Source: Primulina eburnea (lineage: Eukaryota; Streptophyta; Magnoliopsida; Lamiales; Gesneriaceae). From it: a stretch of 64,000 nucleotides of DNA. The translations under genes and the position numbers were made by a program. The stretch spans positions 34,089,913-34,153,912 of the forward strand of contig NC_133106.1 of assembly GCF_022965805.1 (NCBI RefSeq), given 5' to 3'. Below are positions 25,176 to 37,903 of this stretch, in pieces. Each line of letters opens with the position of its first letter. Within the stretch, counting starts at the first letter, position 1. A model generated the notes under the pieces. The model worked only from the letters and a program-made list of their open reading frames with translations, was not told where the DNA came from and did not search any database.

Positions 25176-27673
25176 AAATTGTACAATAGCTCAAACATTA
25201 TGTTTCGATTTATCTACTCAGCTGTTGTATTATTCTACTCCAACAATATATCAATAATTTAATTGATAATAACTCAAATATTTTATATCGTGTAATTTTA
25301 TTACAAATTAGCAATGTATTATATAAAATATCATAGAATAACATTAACTTGAATATCTCCTAGATAAAAAAAACTTTGAATTCAAACTTTTGCCGGTGAA
25401 ACTTGAAAGATAAAATTTTCTTTGTTCAAACTATTGATTTTTTTCTTTTGAGATTCAATCATACTTCACCTAATGCTTAAATTATACGCTAGGTGGTTTA
25501 CGGCGCTTACTTACCGTTTGAAAATATGTGTATGTAAGCGGGAAAAATAACTTCGACTCTAAATGACCTCAGAAAAACCAAGTTCGAATCCACATTTCAC
25601 ATTAAAACAAACCTCTCATGATATTAAAAAAGAAAAAGTTTTTGCTAAATCCAAAATTCATCGAACAAATAGAACTAAAAGATAACAACAATACACACTT
25701 AGTTTTCTTAGTACCAAGAAGTACCGGCACATGATACAAAAGACATTAATTTAAAGGGACCATTTCTTGGAAAATTATAAAATAAACCGCAAAGATTGAA
25801 TACAGAATATTCCTCCAAATTAGTGTCTTTTTCGACGTTTTATTTAAAATTATCGGGGGATACAATCCTCTTTGCAACTTACTTGTTTACTGGACTATGA
25901 CAAAACAATTATTCCATTTATTGCAAAGTCAGAAATGGTAGCAATTAACAAATCCCATAATTGATTACTACCAAAGTTGCAAGTGGAGTAGTGCACAAGG
26001 CATGCTGAACATTCACAATTCCATTTATTGCAACATTCAATAACAGCGGGTGGCCAAAATGAAATTATCTGTATATCAATTTTTTAAATTTATTTATTTA
26101 TTGTTTGCACTTTAATTTATTCAATATAATTTTATATAGTAATTGTTTTCTTTACCTTTTGAACGCTCAAGAATCAAGACGGCTTCTTTTTACTCAACCG
26201 AGTCTAGGAATCTCTGAAAGGCTGAATGAAATGTGACACTTTACCTTTTTCTTTTGTTTGTATATATTTAAACGACACAGATGCATATTTTCTCTTTAAA
26301 TCCAATGTGTTTTTTTTTAATCACCAAACCAAACTACACAATAAAATCAGCCATTCCAAATTTTGAATTCAAACCTTTTTTTAGCTGTCAACAAAACAAA
26401 ATTGCCACATTTGTCACACCCGAAATTCATGAAAAGTTTTGGGCTCTAAATTGTTTTTGTTAAACATTAATTACACTACATAATAATAATAAAATTACGG
26501 ATTCGGTGACGTGCGAAGTACCACTATTGAATCATGAAGATCTCGTTTTATGCAAAATAGAAGATCCCTTGTGTGTAGTAAATGAGTTATACATAGATCC
26601 CGATCACTCGATTGAATCCAATAATTCACTAGTCACATGAAATTGTTCATTCGCGCCTTTGATGAATCGCAAGACGACGACCCACAAATTACGGGTTTGG
26701 TCGATATTGTTTTGAAAGATGAGAATATATAAACGTCCCAAAGTATAAAAATCCACATTATCATGTTGAAATTGTTCCTCGCCAAAACTAAAAAACTAAA
26801 GTACATAATACAATCAATAATTTTAACACACTCACGACACTTATTTTTCCCTGGTAAATGTGTGGTATAATTTTGTCGTAGGTTTGGTTTTCCTTGAGAA
26901 CTTAAATGCTAGTCGGGTCACAAAACAAAATGGGCTAGCAATCGTTCAGTTAAACCATTTATTGGCCCAATAATAAAGGTCCTGGAAATTTAACGTATTA
27001 CGGCCCAAAATTTCCATCATATTGATTTTTGGTCAAAATCGAGTAGGGGACGACGATTTGATCCAACATTACCTAATTACTATTATGTCATTCAAACGGG
27101 TTTAATATAAATTCTAAGTTTATTATTTAATTCATATCTAACTTAGGTACAAACTACACGTTAAGCACAAATAAGTTGAGTTCAACCTATCATTAGTGTG
27201 TATAATTACCATTGGATGCAATATTAGGGTAATACTTAACGTGTAACATCTTATTAGCAATGTCGACGAATTTCTAAGAACAACAATTTTAAAGGATGGG
27301 GAATGCAATTAATTAGTTTCTTTTTTTATCAATGAAACTAATATAATAGGAAAGAAAGGTGTGCTATTTTTAACATGAATTAAAGTTCGAGGAAAAAAAA
27401 AAGGGGCTGTGCATTTCCCTGCAAGAAGTCACATGAAATTTGAAAATTGATTGTTTTTATTATTTTATTTTATTCTTTAAAAGGAAAAAACTGTACAATT
27501 TCCTGAAAATGTTAGGTACAAAATTATAAAAGATAACCAACATCTCACGTGCCCCCATTTGACCCACAAATATTACTCATCCTCTGCTGAAATCGTTATC
27601 TTTAATCCCGTCCCATCAGTTTAGTCCTTTACTTAAGTGGGCCACCTTTGCAAACCTAGGTTATGTATTATAT

Positions 27674-27675
27674 AT

Positions 27676-27714
<39 letters not shown>
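27674..27714. repeat. (TAA)n microsatellite
   Basis: About 13 uninterrupted trinucleotide units in intergenic DNA, ending in ATGATGAT. Confidence 0.9.
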
Positions 27715-27716
<2 letters not shown>

Positions 27717-30700
27717 TGATATTTTGTTCTTTGTTTTCTCAAAATGAATATCTTATTTCTAATATTAAATATACGCTAGCTGCTGTGGTATCCATCATTC
27801 CTGAGCATTTCCAAAACAAAACTTTTTACAAGTATTAGAAACCGAAAACAAATAAATCCCTACAATTCTCACGATTGATCTAGCCCAAAATTAAATAAAA
27901 TATTATATATTATTAAATCTATTTTAGTTACAAGAATAACATAAAATTACGAGAGTTGAAGAGAAAAATATAGAGATTTTAGATTTTTCCTATTGTACAA
28001 AAATGAATAAAACATTTTCGTAAAATGTTTATTTTCCAAATAAGTTATATAAAAAAAAAAGTTCTCAGTGGTCCAAGGATAACATCTTAACATGACATTG
28101 GTTGGATTATTCTTACTACACGATGAAACCTTATCCGCTCTAAAACTCTATCTGGGAATTTGTCCAAATTCCCAATAATTTGACATTTTCTTTGACTTTA
28201 AGTGACTGTAGGAATGATTTACTTAAAATAAATCTTGTAAGGTCGAAACTTGAAACCCATAGACGAAAAGGGAGTTGGTCTGTATTTCTTATCCCAAATT
28301 GAACAAACTCTTAAAATTCAAATGTACATTAATTATCCAAAATAAATAATCACTCACTTAAATAAAAACTATGACAAATAATGCACATCCGTATCGATGA
28401 GCCACATATGGCACATTATCACATTCACGTTGCCCCATGTATATTCTTGATTGTTCCACCACTTGATATTCCATTTTGGGGGGAAAAAACAATTACTCAC
28501 AATTAGGTAAGATTACATATACATCAATTGGGAAGTACTGAATTATTTTGATATTTTTGGTGCAGTGCCCTGCAAATTAAAATAATGACTTCAAAAAAAA
28601 TACTGATCCTGAATAATTTACTTTGCATGCCACCAAAAAGATGGGGATCGGAGGCCCTCAGTACTTGGCAAAATATAACCATTAATGAAGTTTTATGGAG
28701 TGAAAAATGGGAAGGAAAAAAACATATATAAGAAACTAATAAAAAAAAATCATGAGAATTTTAAATCATATAATTGGCATTGCACTTGTATTTACAATGT
28801 CCGATGCAATTATTAAAATAAATGTTAAACAGTTAAAGAGAAGAAGTGAATCCACCACAACTTTGGCGAGACAAAATTGCCTGTGAACAAAATGTACGTG
28901 ATTATACAGTAAAGCAGGTGATAAAGGAAGGGGCCATAGATGAAAAGATAATAGGAGTGTATGTATAGCTGTAACTTCGTTTTTATTCCATCGTGCTCAC
29001 GCCAGAGCCTGCCTTCGTGTCTTACTGTAACTCCATACAATTTTAATCTCTTCGTGATTGGCTCATTCTCTTGCTGGCCATAATTTGTCCCAAGCACTGG
29101 CCGTATATCACACGTCTAGCTACTTTATGAATTCAAAAAAGCCAAGTATTCATGTGTTCGATCTTTTTAGGTGGTTTGATCTAGCTAAGTTTTTCATCGT
29201 TTATATTGGAAGTTTTTCAAATAACGTTTTTTTTGCATGTTATTTTTCTCATTGAAACAATCGTTTAATTTATGGTCTTAATCTACTAGTATTTTGAATT
29301 TTTTTTTCAATTTTAATTTTTTTTTTTTACTGGAACACTGACGTGATGTGTCTTTTAATTATTATCCTTTTAGTATAGATTGGAAGAATGAAAGGTTGGA
29401 AGCTTGTGCATAGCACATGCATTTATGTACTGAATGTTACATATTACTAGCTGGATTAATTAATATCTTAATCTTTGACAAACTCCACTTAATTCATAAA
29501 GATAAGCATGGGTAACAAATTTTAAATTGAACATTTTTTTATTAAAGTATTCGAATCAAGTGAAATCTTACTAGTCTACGAGTGTCCTCGGATAATAATG
29601 ATCATGTTGGAGGCCTAATTCTTTTGGTGGAATATTTTAGAAGATAAATCCAGGAATGTGGAGAGAAGGTCTTTTATGAGGTGGTCTTACTGATCTATAT
29701 CTATGAGACAAATCGATTTGAATCATGCTTAACGTAAAAGTAATTCATGAGTTGAGTTGGGCTAGAGATCTGTGTCATGAAATTCACTCATAAGACATGT
29801 TCTTATATTTTTGTTAATGCATCGAATTTTATTCCCAACATTAAAAACAACATTCCGTTATCAGCTAGCTTATGTTATATATAAAGACATATTATAATTA
29901 CATGTTAAAGAATGGACCATTAATGGTTTTGTGGATCGTAGTGATATTTTAATTCAGGGGAAGCTCCATTCCAAAAGTGTCGGGAGAAATAATTTGAAAT
30001 AAATAAAATTAATTAATATATTATATATGATGATGCTCGTCTGAGACGTAATTTTTTAATAAAATATATTATTAATCTTGGACAGAAGTATGGACCTCAA
30101 GACAGAGACGGACGCAAAGATGAGGTCTCATGTGTTGGCCGACTTGTACAAAGGATGGGCGTGGGACCTTTATGTTTTTTGTCTTTTTTTTTTTTTTTTG
30201 TTATGATCTCCCATGTTTAATTCGAGCATTTTATTTTTCGTGTTTGCTAAGAAATTAAATTGAATAATGTTAAATGTACATCTATTCATTTATCGTTATT
30301 TTGGTATTTACAATCATTATATCATTATTAAAATATTTTTCCCTTTTTTCAATTTTTTTTTATCAATTTGAATAAAATATTTTGGTCTTTTAACAAATAT
30401 AAAAACTGATGTATAAAAACACATGATTTATATGTAACATCACTCAATTAAATGTATGCGGCAAGAGACATTCCGATCGATTAGGATTTCCACATTTATT
30501 GTAATAATAATCTGTTTCTTCTTTTCGATCCACATGTTTCTGATTTTTGGACTTCTGATTCGATTAGTTACTTGGGATCTGTATTAATAAGGTAGTTAAT
30601 TAAAATTATATATATGAGTATTCAATTGTATTTAATTTGTTATTAAGATACATGATATATATTCCTGAAAAATTACAATTCGACTATAAAAATATTTCCT

Positions 30701-30799
30701 TCATGGAGATGAGATTTTTTTTTCACTCATAAATGTCCATTTTTATTTATCGACAAAATAACTAGAAGTTCTTAAAGAATTTTTTATGAAATTATGCCT

Positions 30800-31325
30800 A
30801 CATAATCACCTAGGAAACACCTGAAGAGGCGAGCTTCTTGCCGGTGATAGAACACCAAACAAACAATCACCTGAGAAACACCTAAAACAAGTGCTCCTTT
30901 CATATTTGATAACTCTCTGTAAACACAGAACTTGATTTCAATTTCTTGAGGAGGATTCAGTCTTATTTTCAGTATATATTTTGATTGTCGGAATTTGAAT
31001 TGAACATCGGACGAGGTACGCCGGAACTTAATTATCTTCAGCTCCTCTTTGATATTTGGTAACTCCTCCTCTTTATAAATATCAAGCTTGATTTCGTTTT
31101 CTAGGGGACATTCACTCTTATTTTCAGTATATTGTTTTATAGTTGAAATTACTTAAGCGCCAGAGGGAATACTCCGGAACTCATCTTCGGCCCCTTTCCA
31201 AACTTCTCAAGATTTTAGGTGTTTCTCAGGTGGTTGGTTGGCAGGTCAGCCATGTTCTATCACTGGGAAGAAGCACCTTGTTCTGGTGTTTCCTAGATGG
31301 TTGGTTAGCAAAATCAACCATCGGC
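30800..31325. mobile_element. Compound inverted-repeat element with internal direct repeats
   Basis: The outer ends (about 30800-30885 and 31215-31310) are inverted copies. The left reads CACCTAGGAAACACC, GTGATAGAACA, then CACCTGAGAAACACCTAAAA; the right carries the reverse complements in mirrored order. Between them are two direct repeats of about 125 bp sharing CTTGATTTC, TTCTTATTTTCAGTATAT-like sequence and CCGGAACT. No transposase frame is seen. It may be a non-autonomous TIR transposon whose middle was duplicated. I could not identify a target duplication, so its superfamily is open. Confidence 0.6.
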
Positions 31326-32871
31326 GGGATCTCATCTCCTTATTTGTAACCTAAAAATACCAATCCTAATATATATGATATGCTTGTTTTTCGTCGCTGC
31401 ATGCCTCCCTATGAATTATAATTTGGTTTTTCTTTTTCTTTTTCTTTTTCTTTGAGCAATATTCCTCGCTATTTTTGCATCACAATTGAATGCTTAGATT
31501 TAGACCAAAATCGATCACATGCACTCAAAAATCAGAGGCAAGAGAAGACCCCTCATATCAAATCCCACTAGTAAAAAAAAACCTTACGTCTGAAAATTAT
31601 TATTAAAAAACAGACGCGAGAGTATTTTGATGTAGCGTGTCTGCTTATCCCGTTTTTAAAAATTATTCTGACAAACTTGCGTGGGACATGGTGTCTTTGG
31701 CCTATCAAGACATTATTAAGATTAGGGTTAATGTGGGAATCTTGGTTTTGATCTACAGGTTGATGTAGATTTCTTTCTTTTTTTAAAATAAAAAAGTTTA
31801 AATTTATGTTTCGTCTCCAAAAAAAATCTCTATTATTTTAAAAGTGACTTCTCTTCAGTTTGTACATAATTTGAAGTTATTAAGGTGACTATGAGTCATT
31901 TTACTAAAAATTATAATCGTAATGTAATTCGTAATTGATCAACTCTCTTTTAAATTTCGATGGATCTCGTACCAATATATCGTCCCCTATCCACCAACAG
32001 AATTTGGCTAGAATGCAGCCACGTCTTTGAATCATAATCCATTATCCGATCTCACTCTCCATGGCTGGGGTTCGTATATACGTCGCACAATTCACTTTTT
32101 ATTTTAATTTTGTTTTTATAATCAAACAAAAGGATTCCAGAATACGTATTATTTTTTAAAAATAAATTTAATAAGACCCGCGACCCACAACGATCCCCAC
32201 CTCTTATTTAATTATTGTTGGCTCATTACAAAAAAGAATAATAATATTTAACCTTTTCTGATCGGTTCAAATATGTACAAGGTGCGAATATTCATATGTC
32301 TCCTATCTTTTGCCGTTCCATTAGGTAAGGTTTGTTAATTGTCCCATATTAATTGGATAAAATCCTTATGACTTGTATACATAGTCTTATATAATCTTTC
32401 CTCCTTAAGCTAGCTTTTGAAGATGAATTTTGTCCAAGTCTCAATCTTAACAAGATTTATCGATTTCTCTTGCGCCGTTGAATGCAGACACGTCTTGAAA
32501 TAATACAGAGTCTCGAACAATTCATAAGCTAATGGCAGTAATCTCATCTCCAAAACTCTAGTTTACCATCCATGTTGTTTTCAAACAAATTAAGCACCAA
32601 ACACAAAAAGTCATTTCTCATCCATCTAATTCATACTTTACTCCAAAATTACATTATCTTGATATTATTTATTATTAATTAAAAGAATATTTATGAAATT
32701 ACAATGAATCCTTGCCTTTGATCGAAATCCTACACAATAATAACTGTAATTATAGCATTCGCATTGTACCCGTTGAAGCACTGCATGGAAGTGTGCATGC
32801 CAAGCACGCCGCCTTGAAAGCCCGAGACATTAGCTTCAACGCCGGGACATAATGGTTACTTTACCGATAGG

Positions 32872-33052
32872 AGTGAGTCTCATGTGAGACCGTCTCACGG
32901 ATCATAATCTGTGAGACGGGTCAACCCTACCCATATTCACAATAAAAAATAATACTCTTAGCATAAAAAGTGATACTTTTGCATGGGTGACCCAAATAAG
33001 AGATCCGTCTCACAAATAAGATCCGTGAGACCGTCTCACACAAGTTTTTGCC
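32872..33052. mobile_element. GTGAGACGG MITE, copy 3
   Basis: It begins AGTGAGTCTCATGTGAGACC and ends GTGAGACCGTCTCACACAAG. It is copy 1 in reverse orientation, with high identity through GGGTCAACCCTACCCAT and GATCCGTCTCACAAATAAG. The good preservation of both copies suggests recent activity. Confidence 0.8.
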
Positions 33053-34365
33053 TACCGATAGATAGTTTACTCCCCTTCAAATTATGGCTAATCCATCACA
33101 ATCACTCGATATAAAATTTTATTGGCACGTACTTTTAGTTGAAATTCGATTTTAAAATTATAGATATGTGTTTAAAAAAAAAATAACGCATGAATACTTT
33201 TCATCTAAACCCCATCTAAATTCGTCCATGAATTTCAAATTTATCGAATATAAAAACCAATTGATTTTCGAAATATAATTTAAACGACCGCAACGAGACC
33301 TAGAGTACTTTAAACCATGACGTCAAACTAACTCTTTAAAACACATCATAAATTAAATGTATGGACGACTTATTCAAAAACTTAACTACACGCGAGCCGT
33401 GCTAAATGTGTAGTATGAAGCAAAACAAAAAAAGAAGAAGATCGAAGAAGAAGAAAAAGTCTCTGATATTAATTAATTTTTGGACAAAGAAATAAAAGAC
33501 AACACAAAAAGTTGTCAATGAATTGGAGATAAAATATAAAAGGTTGGAAATGTTTCTCGATGATTTGAAAACATGATTTTCGTTTAGCCACATCTTTGTT
33601 TATCAATACATGGAGCTCAATTATGTGTGTAAAGGGGAAAAAATAATAATTTCTTGTTGCCAAGAAATAAAAACAGGTTAGTGCACATATTGTTGGAAAA
33701 AAGTAAGGGCTAGCTATAAATTAGTATATTGTATAGCTCATATTGTTGGCGAAAAGTAAAAGCTACGAAGTTCTAAATATGATTTAAGCCATATTTATTT
33801 ATACTTTTCAAAAATCCCAAGTCTAAAGTAGTTTTTTCAGACAAAGAAAAACGCTCTATAAAATTAAATTAAGAGTGTTAATTCGTTCACATTGTCAAGT
33901 AGTCGTTATTTAGAGCCAATTTCTTGTAATTATGTTTATTATTCGTCTCAAATTAATGAGTTCATTTGTTTTTCAAAGAAATTAAGAATATTGTTGAAAA
34001 TTTTAATCATATAAACAAAATTCTCAGTTTACCGTAATTATTTGACGAGTGTTTTAATTATATATTAAAAAATGTTAGAAATATCTAATGTATTTAATGA
34101 AAGAAAAATGTTAGTAAAAAGAAATATTACGAAATGTATTTAATGATAGAAAAATTTTAGTTGAAAGATTATGTAAATGTGTATTAATCAAATCCTACAC
34201 GTGTAAACTTGTCACACGCATGAATACCGTACGACAATTTCTGACGATACCTATACGAAGGGGACAGCAGATACACTCGCCCGCACTCTCTCTCACAATT
34301 CCTTTGACTGCCATTTACCCTTTTCATCAGACCCCTTTTCGTCATTTTACTCCACCCCACCTGCC

Positions 34366-34374
34366 CTATAAAAA
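34366..34374 (+). promoter_or_regulatory. Likely TATA box of the RING-H2 gene
   Basis: CTATAAAAA lies 107 bases before the start codon of the RING-H2 gene. A CT-rich leader follows, as is common for plant 5' untranslated regions. Transcription would start around 34395-34400. Confidence 0.6.
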
Positions 34375-34480
34375 CTACCCCCCCTCCATTTTCATTCTCC
34401 ATACTCACCACTCCTACAGCAAGATTCTCACCCACAAAAACCTCCACTCTGCACGTAAAAGCTTCTAATTGAAAGGAAAA

Positions 34481-34990
34481 ATGGGATTTCCGGTGGGATA
34501 CACTGACCTATTTCTCCCTAAATTGCTTGTCTACGTGCTTACGCTTCTCGGATTAATGAGGAGATTTTTGTACGCTGTGTTCTCTGTTTTGGGGCTCAGG
34601 GATTTCCTGGAGCCTGAACCTGTTTCCTACTTTTTGAGGGAGGAAACCGGATCGGAGCTGCCGCGGTCTGTATCTGCGGCGCTGATCCGCGAGCTTTTGC
34701 CGGTGGTGAGTTTCTCTGATTTAGAGGAGATGGATCCACCGGAGAACTGCGCGGTCTGCTTGTACGAATTCAGCGCGGAAGATGAGATCCGGCGGCTGAT
34801 GAACTGCAGACACATATTCCACCGGAGCTGTGTGGACCGTTGGATGGACCACGATCAGAAGACGTGCCCCCTTTGCCGTACTCAGTTCATACCGGAGGAT
34901 ATGCAGGAGAGTTTCAACGAGAGGCTGTGGTTGGCTTCTGGGATTTCTGAATTTTACGGCGAGTATTCCCCGATTACTTCGGGTTTGTAG
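34481..34990 (+). CDS. RING-H2 E3 ubiquitin ligase, BRH1-like
   Basis: A single-exon protein of 169 residues. The start MGFPVGYTDLFLPKL is the conserved N-terminus of the BRH1/RHA-type group, so the ATG at 34481 is preferred over upstream near-cognate codons. A hydrophobic segment (about 15-38) may anchor it to a membrane. The RING-H2 finger runs from Cys90 to Cys132: C90-x2-C93-x15-C109-x-H111-x2-H114-x2-C117-x11-C129-x2-C132, with the family motifs NCRHIFHRSC, DRWMDHDQKTCPLCR and PENCAVCLYEF. All eight zinc ligands are present. Arabidopsis BRH1 is known as a brassinosteroid-responsive RING-H2 gene. Ubiquitin-ligase activity and similar regulation are inferred from the family. Confidence 0.93.
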   Translation: MGFPVGYTDLFLPKLLVYVLTLLGLMRRFLYAVFSVLGLRDFLEPEPVSYFLREETGSELPRSVSAALIRELLPVVSFSDLEEMDPPENCAVCLYEFSAEDEIRRLMNCRHIFHRSCVDRWMDHDQKTCPLCRTQFIPEDMQESFNERLWLASGISEFYGEYSPITSGL

Positions 34991-35099
34991 TGTTCTTTTT
35001 GTTTTTACTTTGCACTTCTCTTCCGTACGTTGATGTACATAATACGAAAATATATGTAGTTTGAAAGAAAGAATTTTGTTTTCATTCTTGCTACGGTTG

Positions 35100-36170
35100 G
35101 CTAATTAGGACACACGACTTTGAAGCGTCAATGCACAAGAACAGATTTGAGCATTACATTGAAGTTCAATTAGCTTAAACAAATATATCGGAAAATCCGG
35201 CATTTCCATCATTAATTAGGAACAGTGACTAATCCATGCCGTGACATGAAATAAATAAATTTCAAACTTTTTATGTCGAAAACAAATTGATAGCATTCAA
35301 CTTTTCCCTGAATTGTATATTGAACTTCATAATTTATATTAATCAAGGATAGTTTATGTTTTCACCAAACTGATGATTAAACTTCCCGACCAATTCTTAT
35401 ATATATATATATATTTTTTTAATGACGAGTAAATGTCCACTGTGAAATTGCTCAGAAGGGTTAAATTATAGCAGCATGGATGGGCCTACTGAATGGGAAC
35501 AAAAATATATACGATATAGTAATAAGGTTTTCAAAAAATTTGAGGGGCTACAACAAATCCGTCCCTGTAATCAAGTAAATCACATTGTGAAAAGCTTATG
35601 CAATAGATTCGCTCAAGAATCCAGGATTCAACCACACACGTTAAAAGGGGAAAAAAAACAATATCAATTACAATGTGTAAATGAAACACCAAAAGTACTG
35701 TATTTTCGCGCATATTTTATAGTGGCGATCATAGATGCTCGGGGTTACATGTCATTATCACCCGAAACGATCAAGTTGCAATGGTTTTAAAAATAGTTAA
35801 CGCCGCCCATTAAAAGCGACATTGGCTGCGGAACTAAACATATAAAATTTTATTTTATTTTTAATAGATTTCTTTGCTTACGGATCGTTGTTCTAAGTCT
35901 TCTAGATCTAATAGTCGTGTATAAATGTAAATAGTGGCTCTAAATGTTCTGAGTTTAGTTAATTCACGTCAATCATTTCTATGAATGGAGTATTAATATA
36001 TGAAAATATCAATATATTAAATTTGAGCGACCACTCATCATCAAGTTATAAATCTCAGGCAGGATAAAATGTAAATCAAAACTTATCCAACTGCACACGT
36101 GAAATAATTAAATTTAATACCGAGCTTCATATACAAAATGTCAACAGACTCAAGAAAGAATCATTTCTGC
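35100..36170. other. Intergenic, no gene supported
   Basis: AT-rich spacer downstream of the RING-H2 gene. A 104-codon open frame at 35476-35790 has no recognisable domain and is probably chance. Confidence 0.5.
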
Positions 36171-36175
36171 TGGCC

Positions 36176-37010
36176 AACAGGGTGATAGCCAGCCGGAGGA
36201 GGATAATTATACTGCCCATATGCAGGAGGATAACCCACGGTGGGGCGATATGGCTGGTCCGGTTGGGACATTTGCTGACAAGGCGGCACTGCCATTGGTT
36301 GTGGCCCGAATATACCATATCGTTTATCCATTTCGACCTTGTGTTGTGTCTAAAATATCCCGATACAATTATACAGTTATCATATTGTGTTATCGGTATG
36401 TGCATATAGTTGCACAAATGCTGCAACTATAAAATGCTGAAAATATCATCAAGGAGCCAGGATATATATAGTAGAGACTATTAAAACTAATTCTGCTGGA
36501 GAATAAATTAGTTCGGGATGGAAACAAAATCATCACATCTGATAATTTGGCTCTCTAGCATGGAGGGCATCAAGTCCATTAATAGTATGTCGTGCCTGTA
36601 CAGATTTCAAACGATTGAAAAGCTCCAAGCAATTGCGAATATAATGAAAACAGTTGTCAATATCGCAGCAAAAAGATACAATTCGAATTTAGAAGAATCA
36701 TTCCTCTTTCAAGGAAAAGTAAAAAAGATAAAAATCGTGAACATTAACATCCAATTTACCTCAGTGGCAAGGAAAAACTGGACAAACCACAGGCAACAAT
36801 CTGCAAAAAATGAAAACAAAGGAAAAGAACAATTAATTAAATACAGAAAAATATTGAAAAAGTGTGCATCTTTTCTAAATATAACCGATATACATGACAT
36901 GTGTATATGCATACATACGAGTTGCATGGTGCGCATAAGATCGGTGTGCCAGAGGTTCCGATACTTCTGGTGGAGCTGCATCTTGTCCAGTGAACCTGGA
37001 CGCCATTTCG
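36176..37010 (-). pseudogene. Decayed copy of a plant Cys-rich protein gene
   Basis: On the minus strand, the first exon begins MASRFTGQDAAPP (37010 downward). A shift into another frame then reads QKYRNLWHTDLMRTMQ, the conserved N-terminus of an uncharacterised plant Cys-rich family. The last exon (about 36348-36176) reads TQHKVEMDKRYGIFGPQP, followed by a Pro/Tyr/Gly tail (VGYPPAYGQYNYPPPAGY) that ends in a stop, as in that family. The Cys-rich middle is almost gone: only a short exon-like piece (about 36752-36800, DCCLWF...FLATE, with flanking AG and GT) and a stray QYDNCII near 36380 remain. The frame break in exon 1 and the missing core argue for a pseudogene. The family identification is from memory. 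Confidence 0.65.
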
Positions 37011-37299
37011 CACTTCTTCTCCTCTGAAAATTCTCATAAAAATTCGTAAATACAAGAGTTTCTAGATTTGGAATTTCAACGGAAGAAGTCGAAGATAGTA
37101 AAGGAACAAGGGATCAATAGCGAGAGCCAAGTAAACGAAATAGAGACCGGCAGTTCGACTTTGGAAGGAACTTTTGTACAGGAAAGACAGGTTCGGGCTC
37201 TCTATTTTCCGACGTTATGGGCTCACAGAACTATTGGGCCAACAAATGAATTATTGAAATGGATCAAGTTCAAGAGCAACTCACAATAGAGCCCAACCC

Positions 37300-37893
37300 A
37301 AACACCAACATACACATACAGGTAGAAGAGGGGACGCAGGAATTAGGTCAAATGCAAAGCAGGAACATGACTGAGTTGTATTAATGATTAGTTGTTTTCT
37401 CTTATAATCGGAGCACAAGCCATACATAAGCGAGAGGATATGTATTCAGAAATTTCTATTGTAGTCAATGTTAGCCTATTTTATCCTACTTTTTGCATGG
37501 CATAATAATGTATTTTTTTTAATTAAAAAAACCTCGAGAAAATATCACAAAACAATTGCATGTGGCTGAAAGATAATGTTCGAGCAAAAAAAATGATGGA
37601 GGAGAGAAAAGGTTGAATACCAAAATATTCATTAACAAGTTTTATAGCTATCATGCATATTCTCCTAGTTCTTCTAATAATCATATGAAATTGTGTGTGA
37701 TGATATATTGATGAGAGCTTTATTAAATCATAGATTATCCTTCTAGTGGAACCATTTTAAAGATTATAAAAAAAGGTTAAAACACAACTCCTGTGTTCCA
37801 TAACTAATACCACACTACTTCTTTAGGTTTATTTTAATTTTCGGAAAATCACAAAAACTCTGTGAAATTGTTTATAGGTCAATTTGTGTGACG
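37300..37893. other. Intergenic, no gene seen
   Basis: AT-rich sequence upstream of the minus-strand pseudogene and before the Mutator-like element. Nothing to annotate. Confidence 0.5.
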
Positions 37894-37903
37894 GGTTTCT
37901 AAC

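Larger units (their letters stand above)
23930..34180. other. 10-kb gene desert
   Basis: No gene could be supported here. The region is AT-rich and full of short repeats: a diverged direct repeat (24957-25175), a (TAA)n tract, the compound element at 30.8-31.3 kb and a MITE at 32.9 kb. A 90-codon minus-strand frame (28825-29097) has no recognisable domain. Small RNAs or lncRNAs cannot be excluded by eye. Confidence 0.5.

Noticed and set aside
25570..25610. Possible SINE with AGTTCGAATCC
   Set aside because: A good B box but no A box at the expected distance and no defined ends.
28825..29097. Minus-strand frame of 90 codons
   Set aside because: The first half looks mildly protein-like (KRLKLYGVTVRHEGR) but matches nothing I recognise, and the rest is hydrophobic AT-rich read-through. 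Left out as a gene.
35476..35790. Open frame of 104 codons starting with ATG
   Set aside because: No recognisable motif, AT-rich composition and no homologue I can recall; likely chance.
36518..37027. Plus-strand frame of 169 codons
   Set aside because: It is antisense to the minus-strand Cys-rich pseudogene, whose conserved motifs explain the sequence better.
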